Shown: positions 7,370-15,290 of the stretch, piece by piece | How the letters are laid out: each line of letters starts with the position of its first letter | Position numbering within the stretch: the stretch's first letter is position 1 | NCBI RefSeq assembly: GCF_008905045.1 | Contig: NZ_VWMY01000056.1 | Coordinates: 1-64,000 of the forward strand | Length of the DNA stretch: 64,000 nt | Direction: 5' to 3' | DNA from: Streptomyces albicerus | GTDB lineage: Bacteria > Actinomycetota > Actinomycetes > Streptomycetales > Streptomycetaceae | Notes under the pieces: generated by a model | What the model was told of the DNA's origin: nothing | Seen by the model: only the letters and a program-made list of their open reading frames with translations | Databases searched by the model: none | Translations under genes and position numbers: made by a program

Positions 7370-7567
7370 ATGACCGACCGCGCCCCCGCCCCGGCCCGTG
7401 TCTGCCCGGGCTGCAGCGGCTTCGCCTCCGCCGCCGTCACACTCGGCGGCCGGGACCGGAACGGGCACCTACGCACCATCACCGTCCACTGCCCGAGGTG
7501 CCAGGGCCTCGGCACCCTGCCCCTGCCCCCGCGCCCCAACGAGGCGGGATGGGAGGTGGCCGCGTGA
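7370..7567 (+). CDS. zinc-knuckle miniprotein overlapping rep
   Basis: This 65-residue protein has CPGCSGFAS near the N-terminus and CPRCQGLGT near the middle, the third CxxC-containing miniprotein of this operon. The ribosome binding site is GGAAGGAA. Its TGA overlaps the GTG start of rep (GTGA), implying translational coupling, so it may tune Rep synthesis or act with Rep. No function is established. Confidence 0.72.
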   Translation: MTDRAPAPARVCPGCSGFASAAVTLGGRDRNGHLRTITVHCPRCQGLGTLPLPPRPNEAGWEVAA

Positions 7568-8943
7568 CCGACACCACGCCCCTCGCGGGCCTGGACCCGG
7601 CCACCCTCGCCGACGCGCTGCGGGTGGCCGGGTCCCCGGGCTTCGACCGCTGGCAAGACCAGATCCGCCGCACCGGCGGCTGCGCCAACCCGATCCACCT
7701 GACCGGCTGGACCCTGACCAAGGACAAGACGACCGGTGAGACGCTGCACCACTACAGCACCGAGCACGAGCCGGGCGGACGGCTGCGGATCGCCTGCGGC
7801 AACCGCCGCGCCTCCCGCTGTCCGGCCTGCGCCTGGACCTACGCCGGAGACACCTACCACCTCATCCGCGCGGGCCTGGCCGGAGACGACCGCTACGACA
7901 TACCTGCCATCGTGCGCGAGAGCCCCCGCGTCTTCGCCACCTTCACCGCTCCCTCGTTCGGACCGGTCCACAACCGGCCGACTCGTGGGCGCTGCCGCTG
8001 CGGCCTTTGGCACGCCGAGGATGATCCCGCGCTCGGCACCGCACTCGACCCGGACACCTACGACTACGCGGGCGCGGTGCTCTTCAACAACCATGCCGGG
8101 GAGCTGTGGCACCGCTTCATCAAGCGGCTCCGCCGCGAGATCGCCGCCCGGGCCGGGCTGACGCAGCGCGAACTCGCCGACACCGCACGCCTGTCGTACG
8201 GCAAGGTCGCCGAGTTCCAGAAGCGCGGAGCCGTCCACTTCCACGCCGTGATCCGCCTCGACGGACCCGACGGGCCCGAAGACCCGCCGCCGTCCTGGGC
8301 CACCGTCGACCTCCTCGACGCAGCCATCCGAGCCGCCGCCGTCCACCCCTACGCCACGGTCACCGTGCCCGCCGCCGGTGACCAACCGGCCCGCACCTTC
8401 CAGTGGGGCACCCAACTCGACATCCGCACCGTGAAGGCGTTCGGCGACGGCTCCGACATCACCGAACAGGCCGTGGCCTCCTACGTCGCCAAGTACGCCA
8501 CCAAAGCCGCCGAGAACACCGGCACCCTCGACCGCCCGATCGGCAACCGCGAAGCGCCCGTCCTGCTCGGCGTTCCCGACCACGCCCGCCGCCTCATCGA
8601 CGCCTGTTTTGACCTCGAACCCCTCTACCCCGACCGGCGGCTACGCGCTTGGGCTCACATGCTCGGCTTCCGCGGGCACTTCTCCTCCAAGTCCCGCCGC
8701 TACTCCACCACCCTCGGCACACTCCGGCAGACCCGAGCCGACTACCGCGCCAGCCAAGAACGCGAAGCCCGCGGCCTCGACGACACCGAGCCGGACACCG
8801 TGCTCGTGCTCGCCTCCTGGCAGTACGCCGGGCACGGCCACACCCCCGGCGAATCCGCCCTCGCCGCCACCATCGCCCGCGACCTCCAGCTCAACCGCGA
8901 AACCGCCCGCGAAGCCCTGCACGACGGCACGGGGGAGTGGTGA
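7564..8943 (+). CDS. rep: RepSA-like rolling-circle replication initiator
   Basis: This 459-residue protein should nick the element's double-strand origin. The HUH metal motif is VHFHAVIRL, with His225 and His227, and the catalytic Tyr motif is SYVAKYATK, with Tyr307 and Tyr311. The N-terminal region carries a Cys pair (CPAC, about 90) seen in actinobacterial Reps. The GTG start at 7564 overlaps the upstream stop. pSAM2 RepSA drives rolling-circle copying of the excised form. The location next to xis and int allows excision and replication to be switched on together. Confidence 0.9.
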   Translation: MTDTTPLAGLDPATLADALRVAGSPGFDRWQDQIRRTGGCANPIHLTGWTLTKDKTTGETLHHYSTEHEPGGRLRIACGNRRASRCPACAWTYAGDTYHLIRAGLAGDDRYDIPAIVRESPRVFATFTAPSFGPVHNRPTRGRCRCGLWHAEDDPALGTALDPDTYDYAGAVLFNNHAGELWHRFIKRLRREIAARAGLTQRELADTARLSYGKVAEFQKRGAVHFHAVIRLDGPDGPEDPPPSWATVDLLDAAIRAAAVHPYATVTVPAAGDQPARTFQWGTQLDIRTVKAFGDGSDITEQAVASYVAKYATKAAENTGTLDRPIGNREAPVLLGVPDHARRLIDACFDLEPLYPDRRLRAWAHMLGFRGHFSSKSRRYSTTLGTLRQTRADYRASQEREARGLDDTEPDTVLVLASWQYAGHGHTPGESALAATIARDLQLNRETAREALHDGTGEW

Positions 8944-8945
8944 GT

Positions 8946-9164
8946 ATGGCGACCGCCGTTGAGCATGATCTCGCTGGCGAACCTGTCCTCTACCGGATCA
9001 AAGACGCCATGAAGGTGCTCAACCTCAGTCGAACCGTGATCTATGAGCAGATCCGCGCTGGGCGCCTTCGTGCCGTGAGGCAAGGGCGTGCGCGCCGTAT
9101 CCCTGTCTCGGCGATCCATGAGTACGTCGCGCTCCTCGAACGCGAGGCGGGAGGCGACTGGTGA
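8946..9164 (+). CDS. xis: excisionase, MerR-like HTH_17
   Basis: This is a 72-residue protein. A single winged helix-turn-helix (LYRIKDAMKVLNLSRTVIYEQIRAGRL, RRIPVSAI) bends DNA to direct the integrase toward excision. ATG 8946 lies 8 bases after GGGGGAG; an in-frame GTG at 8940 is possible. The TGA overlaps the integrase GTG (9161-9164), the standard xis-int coupling of AICEs. Confidence 0.9.
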   Translation: MATAVEHDLAGEPVLYRIKDAMKVLNLSRTVIYEQIRAGRLRAVRQGRARRIPVSAIHEYVALLEREAGGDW

Positions 9165-10327
9165 CGAAACGGCGTAGCAGGGGAGACGGCGGGCTTCACT
9201 GGGACGACAAGCGCCAACGCTGGATTGCGACGGTCAGCCTGGGCTATGACGGGCGAGGAAAGCGGATCGTCAAGCGTGGCAGTGGCCGGACCAAGACTGA
9301 GGCCAAAGCCAAGCTGAAGGAGGTCATCCGAGACTATGAAGACGGCCTCGCCATCGCGCCCTCGGGCTACACGGTCAAGCACGCTGTTGATGACTGGCTG
9401 GCCTACGGTTTGGCGGGACTGGACGGGACGACGGTGGCCAAGTACACGACCCTCTGTCAGCGGCACATCATTCCGGCGCTCGGAGCGCGGAAGCTCCGCG
9501 CCTTGTCCGCCGACGAGGTGGACAAGTGGCTGGCTGACAAGGCCAAGACGCTCAGTACGAGCACGTTGCAAGTGATCCGCTCGTGCCTGAACCGAGCGGT
9601 CAAACGGGCCATGGTGAGGGACAAGGTGAAGCGCAATGTCGTTGAGCTGTGCTCCGTCCCGACCGGCCAGGAGGGGCGTCCGTCCAAAGCGCTCACCCTC
9701 GCACAGGCTGAGGCGGTGCTGGACGCTGCCGCTGACACGCCGCTGCACGCCTACATCGTGCTGTCTCTCCTCACCGGAGGTCGGACGGAGGAGCTGCGCC
9801 CGCTCACGTGGGATCACGTGGACCTCGAAGGGGCGCCGGACACGGATCCGCCGATCCCGCCGCACATCGCCGTCTGGCGTTCGGTCCGTGCCAGTGGGGA
9901 CACCAAGACCCGGAAGTCGAGGCGCACGCTCGCGTTGCCTGCTCGCTGTGTGGAGGCGTTGACCGAGCAGCGCAAAGCGCAGGATCGGCAGCGTGAGAAG
10001 GCGGGGGAGGAGTGGAAGGAGAAGGGTCTCGTCTTCACTTCCGCAGTGGGCACAGAGCTCGATGCGGCCAACGTCCGGCGGACCTATCGACGTGTCCTTG
10101 CTGCGGTGGACGGTCTCGACCCGGCGCACTGGACGCCTCGGGAGCTCCGGCACAGTTTCGTGTCCCTGCTCTCCGACAACGGCGTACCGCTGGAGGAGAT
10201 CTCTCGGCTCGTGGGGCACTCCAGTACGGCGGTCACGGAGAAGGTCTACCGGAAGCAGATCCGCCCGGTGATCCAGACAGGAGCGGTGACCATGGACCGC
10301 ATCTTTGAGGGTGGCGAGGATCGGTAG
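9161..10327 (+). CDS. int: tyrosine site-specific integrase
   Basis: This 388-residue recombinase has an N-terminal AP2-like arm-binding part (DGGLHWDDKRQRW), a SAM-like core-binding domain (about 60-150) and a catalytic domain. Visible catalytic residues are Arg208 in the GGRTEELR box, Arg330 in PRELRHSF, His353 in LVGHSS and nucleophile Tyr363 in KVYRKQ. The usual His of the HxxR box is Arg, as in several Streptomyces integrases. It integrates by recombination between attP and a tRNA 3' end; the adjacent tRNA-Val(GAC) is the obvious target. Confidence 0.95.
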   Translation: MTKRRSRGDGGLHWDDKRQRWIATVSLGYDGRGKRIVKRGSGRTKTEAKAKLKEVIRDYEDGLAIAPSGYTVKHAVDDWLAYGLAGLDGTTVAKYTTLCQRHIIPALGARKLRALSADEVDKWLADKAKTLSTSTLQVIRSCLNRAVKRAMVRDKVKRNVVELCSVPTGQEGRPSKALTLAQAEAVLDAAADTPLHAYIVLSLLTGGRTEELRPLTWDHVDLEGAPDTDPPIPPHIAVWRSVRASGDTKTRKSRRTLALPARCVEALTEQRKAQDRQREKAGEEWKEKGLVFTSAVGTELDAANVRRTYRRVLAAVDGLDPAHWTPRELRHSFVSLLSDNGVPLEEISRLVGHSSTAVTEKVYRKQIRPVIQTGAVTMDRIFEGGEDR

Positions 10328-10353
10328 TCACGCAGATTGTCACTCGCTACGCG

Positions 10354-10390
10354 CCAGAGGCCGTCTCCCGTATCGGGAAACGGCCTCTGG
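10354..10390. terminator. bidirectional hairpin between int and the tRNA operon
   Basis: Perfect 11-bp arms (10354-10364 and 10380-10390) enclose a further 5-bp stem (TCCCG/CGGGA) with a TAT loop. The hairpin follows the integrase stop and also lies just past tRNA-Val, so it can end both transcripts. Confidence 0.8.
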
Positions 10391-10396
10391 CCTGTG

Positions 10397-10445
10397 TGGA
10401 CGATACTGGGATTGAACCAGTGACCTCTTCCGTGTCAGGGAAGCG
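10397..10445. other. predicted attachment site in the tRNA-Val 3' half
   Basis: The 3' half of tRNA-Val(GAC) faces the integrase gene at 70 bp distance. AICEs recombine within such tRNA 3' segments, restoring the gene after insertion. The exact core cannot be fixed because the matching copy is outside the window. Confidence 0.5.
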
Positions 10446-10468
10446 CTCTCCCGCTGAGCTAATCGTCC
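10397..10468 (-). tRNA. tRNA-Val(GAC)
   Basis: On the minus strand the gene has acceptor GGACGAT/ATCGTCC, anticodon arm CTTCC-CTGACAC-GGAAG with anticodon GAC, and a T-loop of TTCAATC. CCA is not encoded. It is last in the Gly-Cys-Val operon and the probable AICE target. Confidence 0.95.
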
Positions 10469-10472
10469 TTGG

Positions 10473-10543
10473 AGGTGGAGACGGGATTTGAACCCGTGTA
10501 GACGGCTTTGCAGGCCGTTGCCTCGCCTCTCGGCCACTCCACC
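10473..10543 (-). tRNA. tRNA-Cys(GCA)
   Basis: On the minus strand the gene has acceptor GGTGGAG/CTCCACC, anticodon arm ACGGC-CTGCAAA-GCCGT with anticodon GCA, and T-loop TTCAAAT. It lies 4 bp from tRNA-Val. Confidence 0.95.
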
Positions 10544-10582
10544 AGGAGTGCGGGGTTCGGGACGATCCCCCCACTGCCTGCG

Positions 10583-10655
10583 AGCGGACGACCAGGTTCG
10601 AACTGGCGACCTCAACCTTGGCAAGGTTGCGCTCTACCAACTGAGCTACGTCCGC
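10583..10655 (-). tRNA. tRNA-Gly(GCC)
   Basis: On the minus strand the gene has acceptor GCGGACG/CGTCCGC, anticodon arm CAACC-TTGCCAA-GGTTG with anticodon GCC, and T-loop TTCGAAC. It is first of the three-tRNA operon. Confidence 0.95.
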
Positions 10656-10697
10656 TTGTCGTTTCCGGACCGCTCACGCGTCCCGGCGACGTGTTGA

Positions 10698-10725
10698 ACT
10701 CTAGCGGATTCCGGGGCCAGTACAA
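10698..10725 (-). promoter_or_regulatory. promoter of the Gly-Cys-Val tRNA operon
   Basis: On the minus strand TTGTAC (10720-10725) and TAGAGT (10698-10703) are separated by 16 bp and end about 43 bp before tRNA-Gly, the expected place for a housekeeping sigma promoter. Confidence 0.6.
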
Positions 10726-10811
10726 AAACGCGTTTGTGCAGCGTGCTGCGCTACGCCCGCTCCAGGACACGGCCGGGGCACCCGCGGGCCACCCACCATA
10801 GACTCACAGCC

Positions 10812-11876
10812 GTGCACGACCTCCCAGCTCTCGCCCGTTTCGGCAACCTCGTCGCGACCGGCCTCCTCGACGTCACCGACGACCCGGCGGCCCTGGACTC
10901 CAGCGGCTTCTGGGCCGTCAGCGCCGACTTCGAGGGGCGTCTCGTCTGCGCCCGCTTCGCGGACGTACGACGGGAATCCGTTCCCGCGCCGGTGCCGGGG
11001 GAGTGGCGGGGGCCCGGACGCGGTGACTGGACGTCGTCGCTCGACCGCGCCGCGTACACGGCGGGGGTACGCCGCATCCGTGAGCACATCGCGGCCGGCG
11101 AGGTGTATCAGGCGAACCTCTGCCGGATCCTGTCGGCGCCCGTCGCACCGGACGCCGACGTGGACGCGCTGACGGCCCTGCTGGCGCGCGCCAATCCGGC
11201 GCCCTATGCCGGAACGATTCGCCTCCCCGGACACGGCGTCGAGATAGCCACGGCGTCGCCCGAACTCTTCCTCCGGGTCAGCGGCGCGGTGGTCGAGTCG
11301 GGTCCGATCAAGGGCACCGGGCGTACCGAGGCGGACCTTCTGGAGAAGGACCGCGCCGAGAACGTGATGATCGTGGACCTGGTGCGCAATGACCTGGGCA
11401 GGGTGTGCGTCACCGGCAGTGTGGCCGTGCCCGACCTGTGTGTCGTCGAGAAGCACCCGGGCCTCGTCCACCTCGTCTCCACCGTCAGCGGCGAGCTGCG
11501 GGAGGACGCGGGCTGGCCGGAGCTGCTCGCCGCGACCTTCCCGCCCGGCTCCGTCACCGGCGCCCCCAAGTCCAGCGCCCTACGGATCATCGAGGCACTG
11601 GAGACGGCGCCCCGGGGCCCGTACTGCGGCGGCATCGGCTGGGTCGACGCCGACCGTGGCACCGGAGAGCTGGCCGTCGGCATCCGCACCTTCTGGATCG
11701 ACCGGTCGGCCAAGGACGCGGCCATGCTGCGCTTCGGATCCGGCGCGGGCATCACCTGGGGTTCGGACCCCGAGCGCGAGTGGGAGGAGACCGAACTGAA
11801 AGCCGCGCGACTGCTCGCTGTAGCGTCGGGGGTGTATCCAGGGGCGTACGACGCAAGTGGAGGGACCCCCACGTGA
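10812..11876 (+). CDS. pabB: aminodeoxychorismate synthase component I
   Basis: This 354-residue chorismate-binding enzyme converts chorismate with ammonia to 4-amino-4-deoxychorismate for folate. The C-terminal catalytic domain shows EVYQANLCR, PIKGTGR, the DLVRNDLGR segment and GSVTGAPK, all hallmarks of the PabB/TrpE fold. The N-terminal part is short compared with TrpE. The GTG start at 10812 gives the usual length. Its stop overlaps the pabC start (GTGA), so the two steps to p-aminobenzoate are co-translated. A glutamine amidotransferase partner is not in the window. Confidence 0.9.
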   Translation: MHDLPALARFGNLVATGLLDVTDDPAALDSSGFWAVSADFEGRLVCARFADVRRESVPAPVPGEWRGPGRGDWTSSLDRAAYTAGVRRIREHIAAGEVYQANLCRILSAPVAPDADVDALTALLARANPAPYAGTIRLPGHGVEIATASPELFLRVSGAVVESGPIKGTGRTEADLLEKDRAENVMIVDLVRNDLGRVCVTGSVAVPDLCVVEKHPGLVHLVSTVSGELREDAGWPELLAATFPPGSVTGAPKSSALRIIEALETAPRGPYCGGIGWVDADRGTGELAVGIRTFWIDRSAKDAAMLRFGSGAGITWGSDPEREWEETELKAARLLAVASGVYPGAYDASGGTPT

Positions 11877-12694
11877 AGATCTGGCTCGACGGCGGGCTGC
11901 AGGACATCGAGTCGGCCCGTGTCTCCGTCTTCGACCACGGGCTGACCGTGGGCGACGGCATCTTCGAGACCGTGAAGGTGCTCGACGGCCGTACGTTCGC
12001 GCTCACCCGCCACCTCGACCGGCTGGCGCGCTCGGCACGCGGTCTGGGGCTGCCCGAGCCCGACCTCGACGAGGTGCGCCGGGCCTGCGCCGCCGTCCTG
12101 GACGCCAACCCGATGCCGCTCGGCCGCCTGCGGATCACGTACACCGGCGGCCACGGTCCGCTCGGCTCCGATCGTGGTGAGCACGGGCCGACCCTTTTCG
12201 TCGCCCTTGGCGAGACCGCCCGCCGCCCCGACTCCACCGCCGTGATCACCGTGCCGTGGACCCGCAACGAGCGGGGCGCGCTCACCGGCCTCAAGACGAC
12301 CTCGTACGCCGAGAACGTCGTCGCCCTCGCCCGCGCGCGCGAACAGGGCGCGTCCGAGGCGCTGTTCGCGAACACGGTCGGGCAGCTCTGTGAGGGCACG
12401 GGCTCCAACGTCTTCGTCGTTCTCGACGGCGAGATCCACACCCCGCCGGTCGCGTCCGGCTGCCTCGCGGGCATCACGCGCGCCCTCACCGTCGAGTGGA
12501 CGGGCGCCAAGGAGACCGACCTCCCGCTGGACGTCCTGGAGCGGGCCGAGGAGGTCTTCCTGACCTCGACGCTGCGCGATGTGCAGGCCGTACACCGGGT
12601 CGACTCCCGTGAACTGCCGGGCGCACCGGGCCCGGTGACCGCCAAGGCCATGCGGATCTTCGACGAACGGGCGGGCGACGACCTCGATCCGTGA
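11873..12694 (+). CDS. pabC: 4-amino-4-deoxychorismate lyase
   Basis: This 273-residue class IV PLP-dependent enzyme releases pyruvate from aminodeoxychorismate to give p-aminobenzoate. The family residues visible are VFDHGLTVGDGIFETV near the start, the PLP lysine Lys141 in TGLKTTSY, and the LCEGTGSNVF cofactor-binding loop. The GTG start overlaps the pabB stop. Class IV members also include branched-chain and D-amino acid aminotransferases, but the coupling to pabB makes PabC the best assignment. Confidence 0.88.
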   Translation: MKIWLDGGLQDIESARVSVFDHGLTVGDGIFETVKVLDGRTFALTRHLDRLARSARGLGLPEPDLDEVRRACAAVLDANPMPLGRLRITYTGGHGPLGSDRGEHGPTLFVALGETARRPDSTAVITVPWTRNERGALTGLKTTSYAENVVALARAREQGASEALFANTVGQLCEGTGSNVFVVLDGEIHTPPVASGCLAGITRALTVEWTGAKETDLPLDVLERAEEVFLTSTLRDVQAVHRVDSRELPGAPGPVTAKAMRIFDERAGDDLDP

Positions 12695-12753
12695 CGGGGC
12701 CTGCGCCCGTTAACCGGATGACGTGAGCCCGTAGGACGGGTACAACACCCCTG

Positions 12754-13578
12754 ATGACCACCACCCTGCGGCCGACCGAGCCGCTGCAGCGCGACGCCGA
12801 CGGGGCGCTGTCGCGCCACTACAGAGTGTGCGTGAACAGCCGTCCCGTGGGTGCGATACACCTTGCGACCCACCACATCTTCGGGCCGTCCGTCGCCCAG
12901 ATCCGTGATCTGGGGATCGACGAGCCGGACCGGGGACGCGGACGGGCCACCGTGGCCGCGCTCGCCGCGGAGGAGGTGGCGCGCGGCTGGGGCTGTACGC
13001 GGATCGAGGCGTCGGTGCCCGCCGAGGCGGAGGCCGCCCTGCGGCTGGCCACGGCCCTCGGTTACGTGCTGCGCAACCGCAACATGGAGAAGCGGTTCGA
13101 CGGCACCGCGCCCGAACTGCCCGTCGGCAGTCGGGGGCGCCCCATGACGGAGGCCGAGTTCGAGTCCTGGATGGAGCGGGCCAAGGAGGACTACGTCCAG
13201 GACTGGATCACCCGGGGCGTGCCCGAGGCCGAGGCCCGCGCCAAGTCCGAGCGGGACCACGCCACTTCACTGCCGGACGGGCTCGACAGCGAGGGCATGC
13301 AGTTCAGCGTCCTGGAACACGAGGGGACCCCGGTCGGCATGCTGTGGCTGGGGGCGCGCGACGGCTGGGGCTTCGTCTACGACGTCGAGGCCGACGAGCG
13401 GTACCGGGGCCGAGGACACGGCCGTTCGCTGATGCTCCTGGCGGAGGCGCAGGCGATCGCCGCCGGACGCACCGGCATCCGCCTGAACGTCTTCGCCGGG
13501 AACACCCCGGCCGAGCGGCTCTACGAGTCACTCGGCTACGAGACGATCACCTATCACCTCTACAAGAACCTGCTGTAG
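12754..13578 (+). CDS. tandem GNAT acetyltransferase
   Basis: This 274-residue protein has two GNAT folds. The first (about 20-115) has the acetyl-CoA loop RGRGRATVAALA; the second (about 170-270) has YRGRGHGRSLMLL and the C-terminal NTPAERLYESLGY strand. Both acetyl-CoA binding loops look intact. Two-domain GNATs in Streptomyces include the mycothiol synthase MshD, but the N-terminal motifs here are not diagnostic, so the substrate remains unknown. Confidence 0.82.
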   Translation: MTTTLRPTEPLQRDADGALSRHYRVCVNSRPVGAIHLATHHIFGPSVAQIRDLGIDEPDRGRGRATVAALAAEEVARGWGCTRIEASVPAEAEAALRLATALGYVLRNRNMEKRFDGTAPELPVGSRGRPMTEAEFESWMERAKEDYVQDWITRGVPEAEARAKSERDHATSLPDGLDSEGMQFSVLEHEGTPVGMLWLGARDGWGFVYDVEADERYRGRGHGRSLMLLAEAQAIAAGRTGIRLNVFAGNTPAERLYESLGYETITYHLYKNLL

Positions 13579-13672
13579 GGGACGGTCGAGACCCTGCTGC
13601 GGGGACTGCATGTTCTTGTGGAGGGCGGGCCTCGAAGACGCCGATGGGGGCAGGTGCCGGTGCCTTCGGAGC

Positions 13673-14197
13673 TCAGGCCTTCTGTTCGGCCAGCAGGCGG
13701 TCCGCGATCTCCTCGATGCGCTCGCGCAGCCCCTCCTGGCTCTTGCCGCCGTCGAGGCGCTCGCCGTCGATGACGTACGTCGGAGTGCCGGTCACGCCGA
13801 TCGCCTTGCCCTCGGCCTGGTCGGCGTCGACGATCAGGATGTGCCGGCCGTCGATGAGCGCCGTGTCGAACTCCTCGGCATCCAGGCCGAGTTCGCGGGC
13901 CACCTCGACCAGGAAGGGTTCTCCCTCACGGTCCAGCTCCTGCACGCGACCCAGTACCGCCTCGACGTACGGCCAGGCCTGCCCCTGTTCCGCGGCCTCT
14001 TCGGCGGCCTGCGCGGCCGCGAACGCGTGCTTGTGCTTCTCCAGCGGGAAGTGCCGCAGCCGCAGCTCCAGTCGGTCGCCGTAGCGGGCGCCCAGCGCGT
14101 GCAGGTCGGCGAGGGCGCTACGGCAGTCCGGGCACTGCAGTTCGCACCAGACGTCCAGGACGGGGACGGCGGGGCGTGCGGAGGGGGAGTCGCTCAT
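13673..14197 (-). CDS. DsbA-family thioredoxin-fold protein
   Basis: This 174-residue protein has active site CPDC at residues 22-25 and an inserted helical domain (HAFAAAQAAEEAAEQGQAW region), then the cis-Pro loop VTGTPTYVIDG. This is the DsbA/FrnE-like layout used for protein disulfide exchange. No signal peptide or anchor is visible, so it is probably cytoplasmic. It converges with the GNAT gene. The partner is unknown. Confidence 0.88.
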   Translation of the reverse strand: MSDSPSARPAVPVLDVWCELQCPDCRSALADLHALGARYGDRLELRLRHFPLEKHKHAFAAAQAAEEAAEQGQAWPYVEAVLGRVQELDREGEPFLVEVARELGLDAEEFDTALIDGRHILIVDADQAEGKAIGVTGTPTYVIDGERLDGGKSQEGLRERIEEIADRLLAEQKA

Positions 14198-14420
14198 GAT
14201 GCCCAGTCTCCCAGCCGTGGTGCTCGCGGCCCAACCGGGACCTTCCGCCTCCGGACGAGCCCTGAGCTACCTCTGATCGGGTACCGGGAACGGGCCCTGA
14301 GGAGGACCCGACCCGGAGATGTCCCTGAGGTCTGCCCGGACCATGGCATACCGGGCACCGGGCGGTGCAGGATGGAAGGGACGAAGTGCCCTGCGCGACC
14401 GACCCTGCCTGGAGGACCGG

Positions 14421-14873
14421 ATGATTGCCGAGACCGTCTGTTCCGCCGTCGCCGCGGCCGGCCTGGGCATCGCCGCGGTCACCGCGTACCGCAAGCGTTT
14501 CCTCAGGGCCGCCCGCCTCGCGGCGTACTCGCTGGTCCCCCTCGGCCTGGTGATGACCGGTGCTGTCGAATGGGTGGCCGAGACCGCCTTCAGCCCGGTG
14601 GCCTGGGCGGGCTTCGGCGTGCTCGGCGCGGCCTGGATGCTGTTCATGACCACGCGCGCCGTGGAGCGGCGCACCGGCGGGACCCGCAAGGAGCGCAAGG
14701 CAGCCAGGTCCGCGCAGCGCGAGGCGGTGGCCCCTGCGGCCTCGGCGCCCTCGCTCGGTCCGGCGGCGACGGCAGGCCAGGCGGCCGCCCGCCCCGCGGC
14801 CAAGCCCCGCAAGGCCGAGTCGGCGGACGACTTCAGTGACATCGAGGCCATCCTCAAGAAGCACGGCATATGA
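14421..14873 (+). CDS. conserved actinobacterial membrane protein
   Basis: This 150-residue protein follows GGAGG with good spacing. There are three membrane segments in the first 80 residues, then a charged Lys/Arg linker, an Ala/Pro-rich stretch and an acidic-hydrophobic end SDIEAILKKHGI. The last segment looks conserved and may be a docking peptide. Function is unknown. It is divergent from the DsbA-like gene. Confidence 0.75.
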   Translation: MIAETVCSAVAAAGLGIAAVTAYRKRFLRAARLAAYSLVPLGLVMTGAVEWVAETAFSPVAWAGFGVLGAAWMLFMTTRAVERRTGGTRKERKAARSAQREAVAPAASAPSLGPAATAGQAAARPAAKPRKAESADDFSDIEAILKKHGI

Positions 14874-14948
14874 AACAGCGCGGCATATGACGCTCTGAAA
14901 CGACACAGTGAGCGGGTCGGTGCCGTGACGGGCCTGTGCCGGGCGGGC

Positions 14949-15004
14949 CTGTCCCAGACAGCCTGTTCCAGATCGTCTATCCCAGACCGCCTATCCCAGA
15001 TCGT
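14949..15004. repeat. four tandem 14-bp repeats
   Basis: Units at 14949, 14963, 14977 and 14991 read CTGTCCCAGACAGC, CTGTTCCAGATCGT, CTATCCCAGACCGC and CTATCCCAGATCGT. The shared core is CT(A/G)TYCCAGAYNGY. The array precedes a 50-residue membrane miniprotein gene by about 90 bp and may be a cooperative operator. Confidence 0.75.
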
Positions 15005-15096
15005 GGACGGCCGTGTCACGGATTTCGGCGAACTCCCGCATATTCCGGGCGTGTTGATCGCGTCGGGAGTGTCGGCTGCGCCATCATCGCCGCGAG

Positions 15097-15249
15097 ATGC
15101 TGGACACAACACAGAGCGACACCGCGGCTCCTCCCGAGGAGCGGCGGGGTTGTCTCTTCGCGCTTTCCCAGCCACCGCTGATGATCTTCCTTGCGGTGAT
15201 CGGCTGTCTGCTGCTCATGGCTTCGCTGCACGATCTGCTGCTGCTCTGA
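15097..15249 (+). CDS. 50-residue single-pass membrane miniprotein
   Basis: ATG 15097 to TGA 15247-15249 encodes an acidic, polar N-terminus (MLDTTQSDTAAPPEERR), a Cys, then one hydrophobic helix (PPLMIFLAVIGCLLLM) and a leucine-rich tail ending LHDLLLL. The upstream GCGAGA is a weak ribosome binding site. The hydrophobic block and codon bias toward G/C third positions support coding, but comparison with relatives is needed. It is convergent with the CGNR regulator. Confidence 0.6.
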   Translation: MLDTTQSDTAAPPEERRGCLFALSQPPLMIFLAVIGCLLLMASLHDLLLL

Positions 15250-15290
15250 GCCGTATGCGGAGTCCCTGGCGCCACCCGCCGAGGGCTCCG

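Larger units (their letters stand above)
1..10445. mobile_element. AICE of pSAM2 type, left end outside the window
   Basis: The gene order matches the conserved module of actinomycete integrative and conjugative elements: regulators, a Pra-position gene, an FtsK/TraB double-stranded DNA translocase, spread-type small proteins, a rolling-circle Rep, an excisionase and a tyrosine integrase. The last two overlap by GTGA. The integrase stops at 10327 and the 3' end of tRNA-Val(GAC) is at 10397, the usual layout when integration is into a tRNA 3' end. I see no second copy of the tRNA 3' half in the first kilobases, so the distal attachment site must lie left of base 1. pSAM2 replicates by rolling circle after excision and moves double-stranded DNA with one translocase; the same life cycle is inferred here. 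Confidence 0.88.

Noticed and set aside
11752..13260. Minus-strand 502-codon frame over pabC and the GNAT gene
   Set aside because: A shadow of two well-recognised plus-strand genes.
14949..15004. CRISPR array
   Set aside because: Units are contiguous 14-bp repeats without spacers and no cas gene is near.
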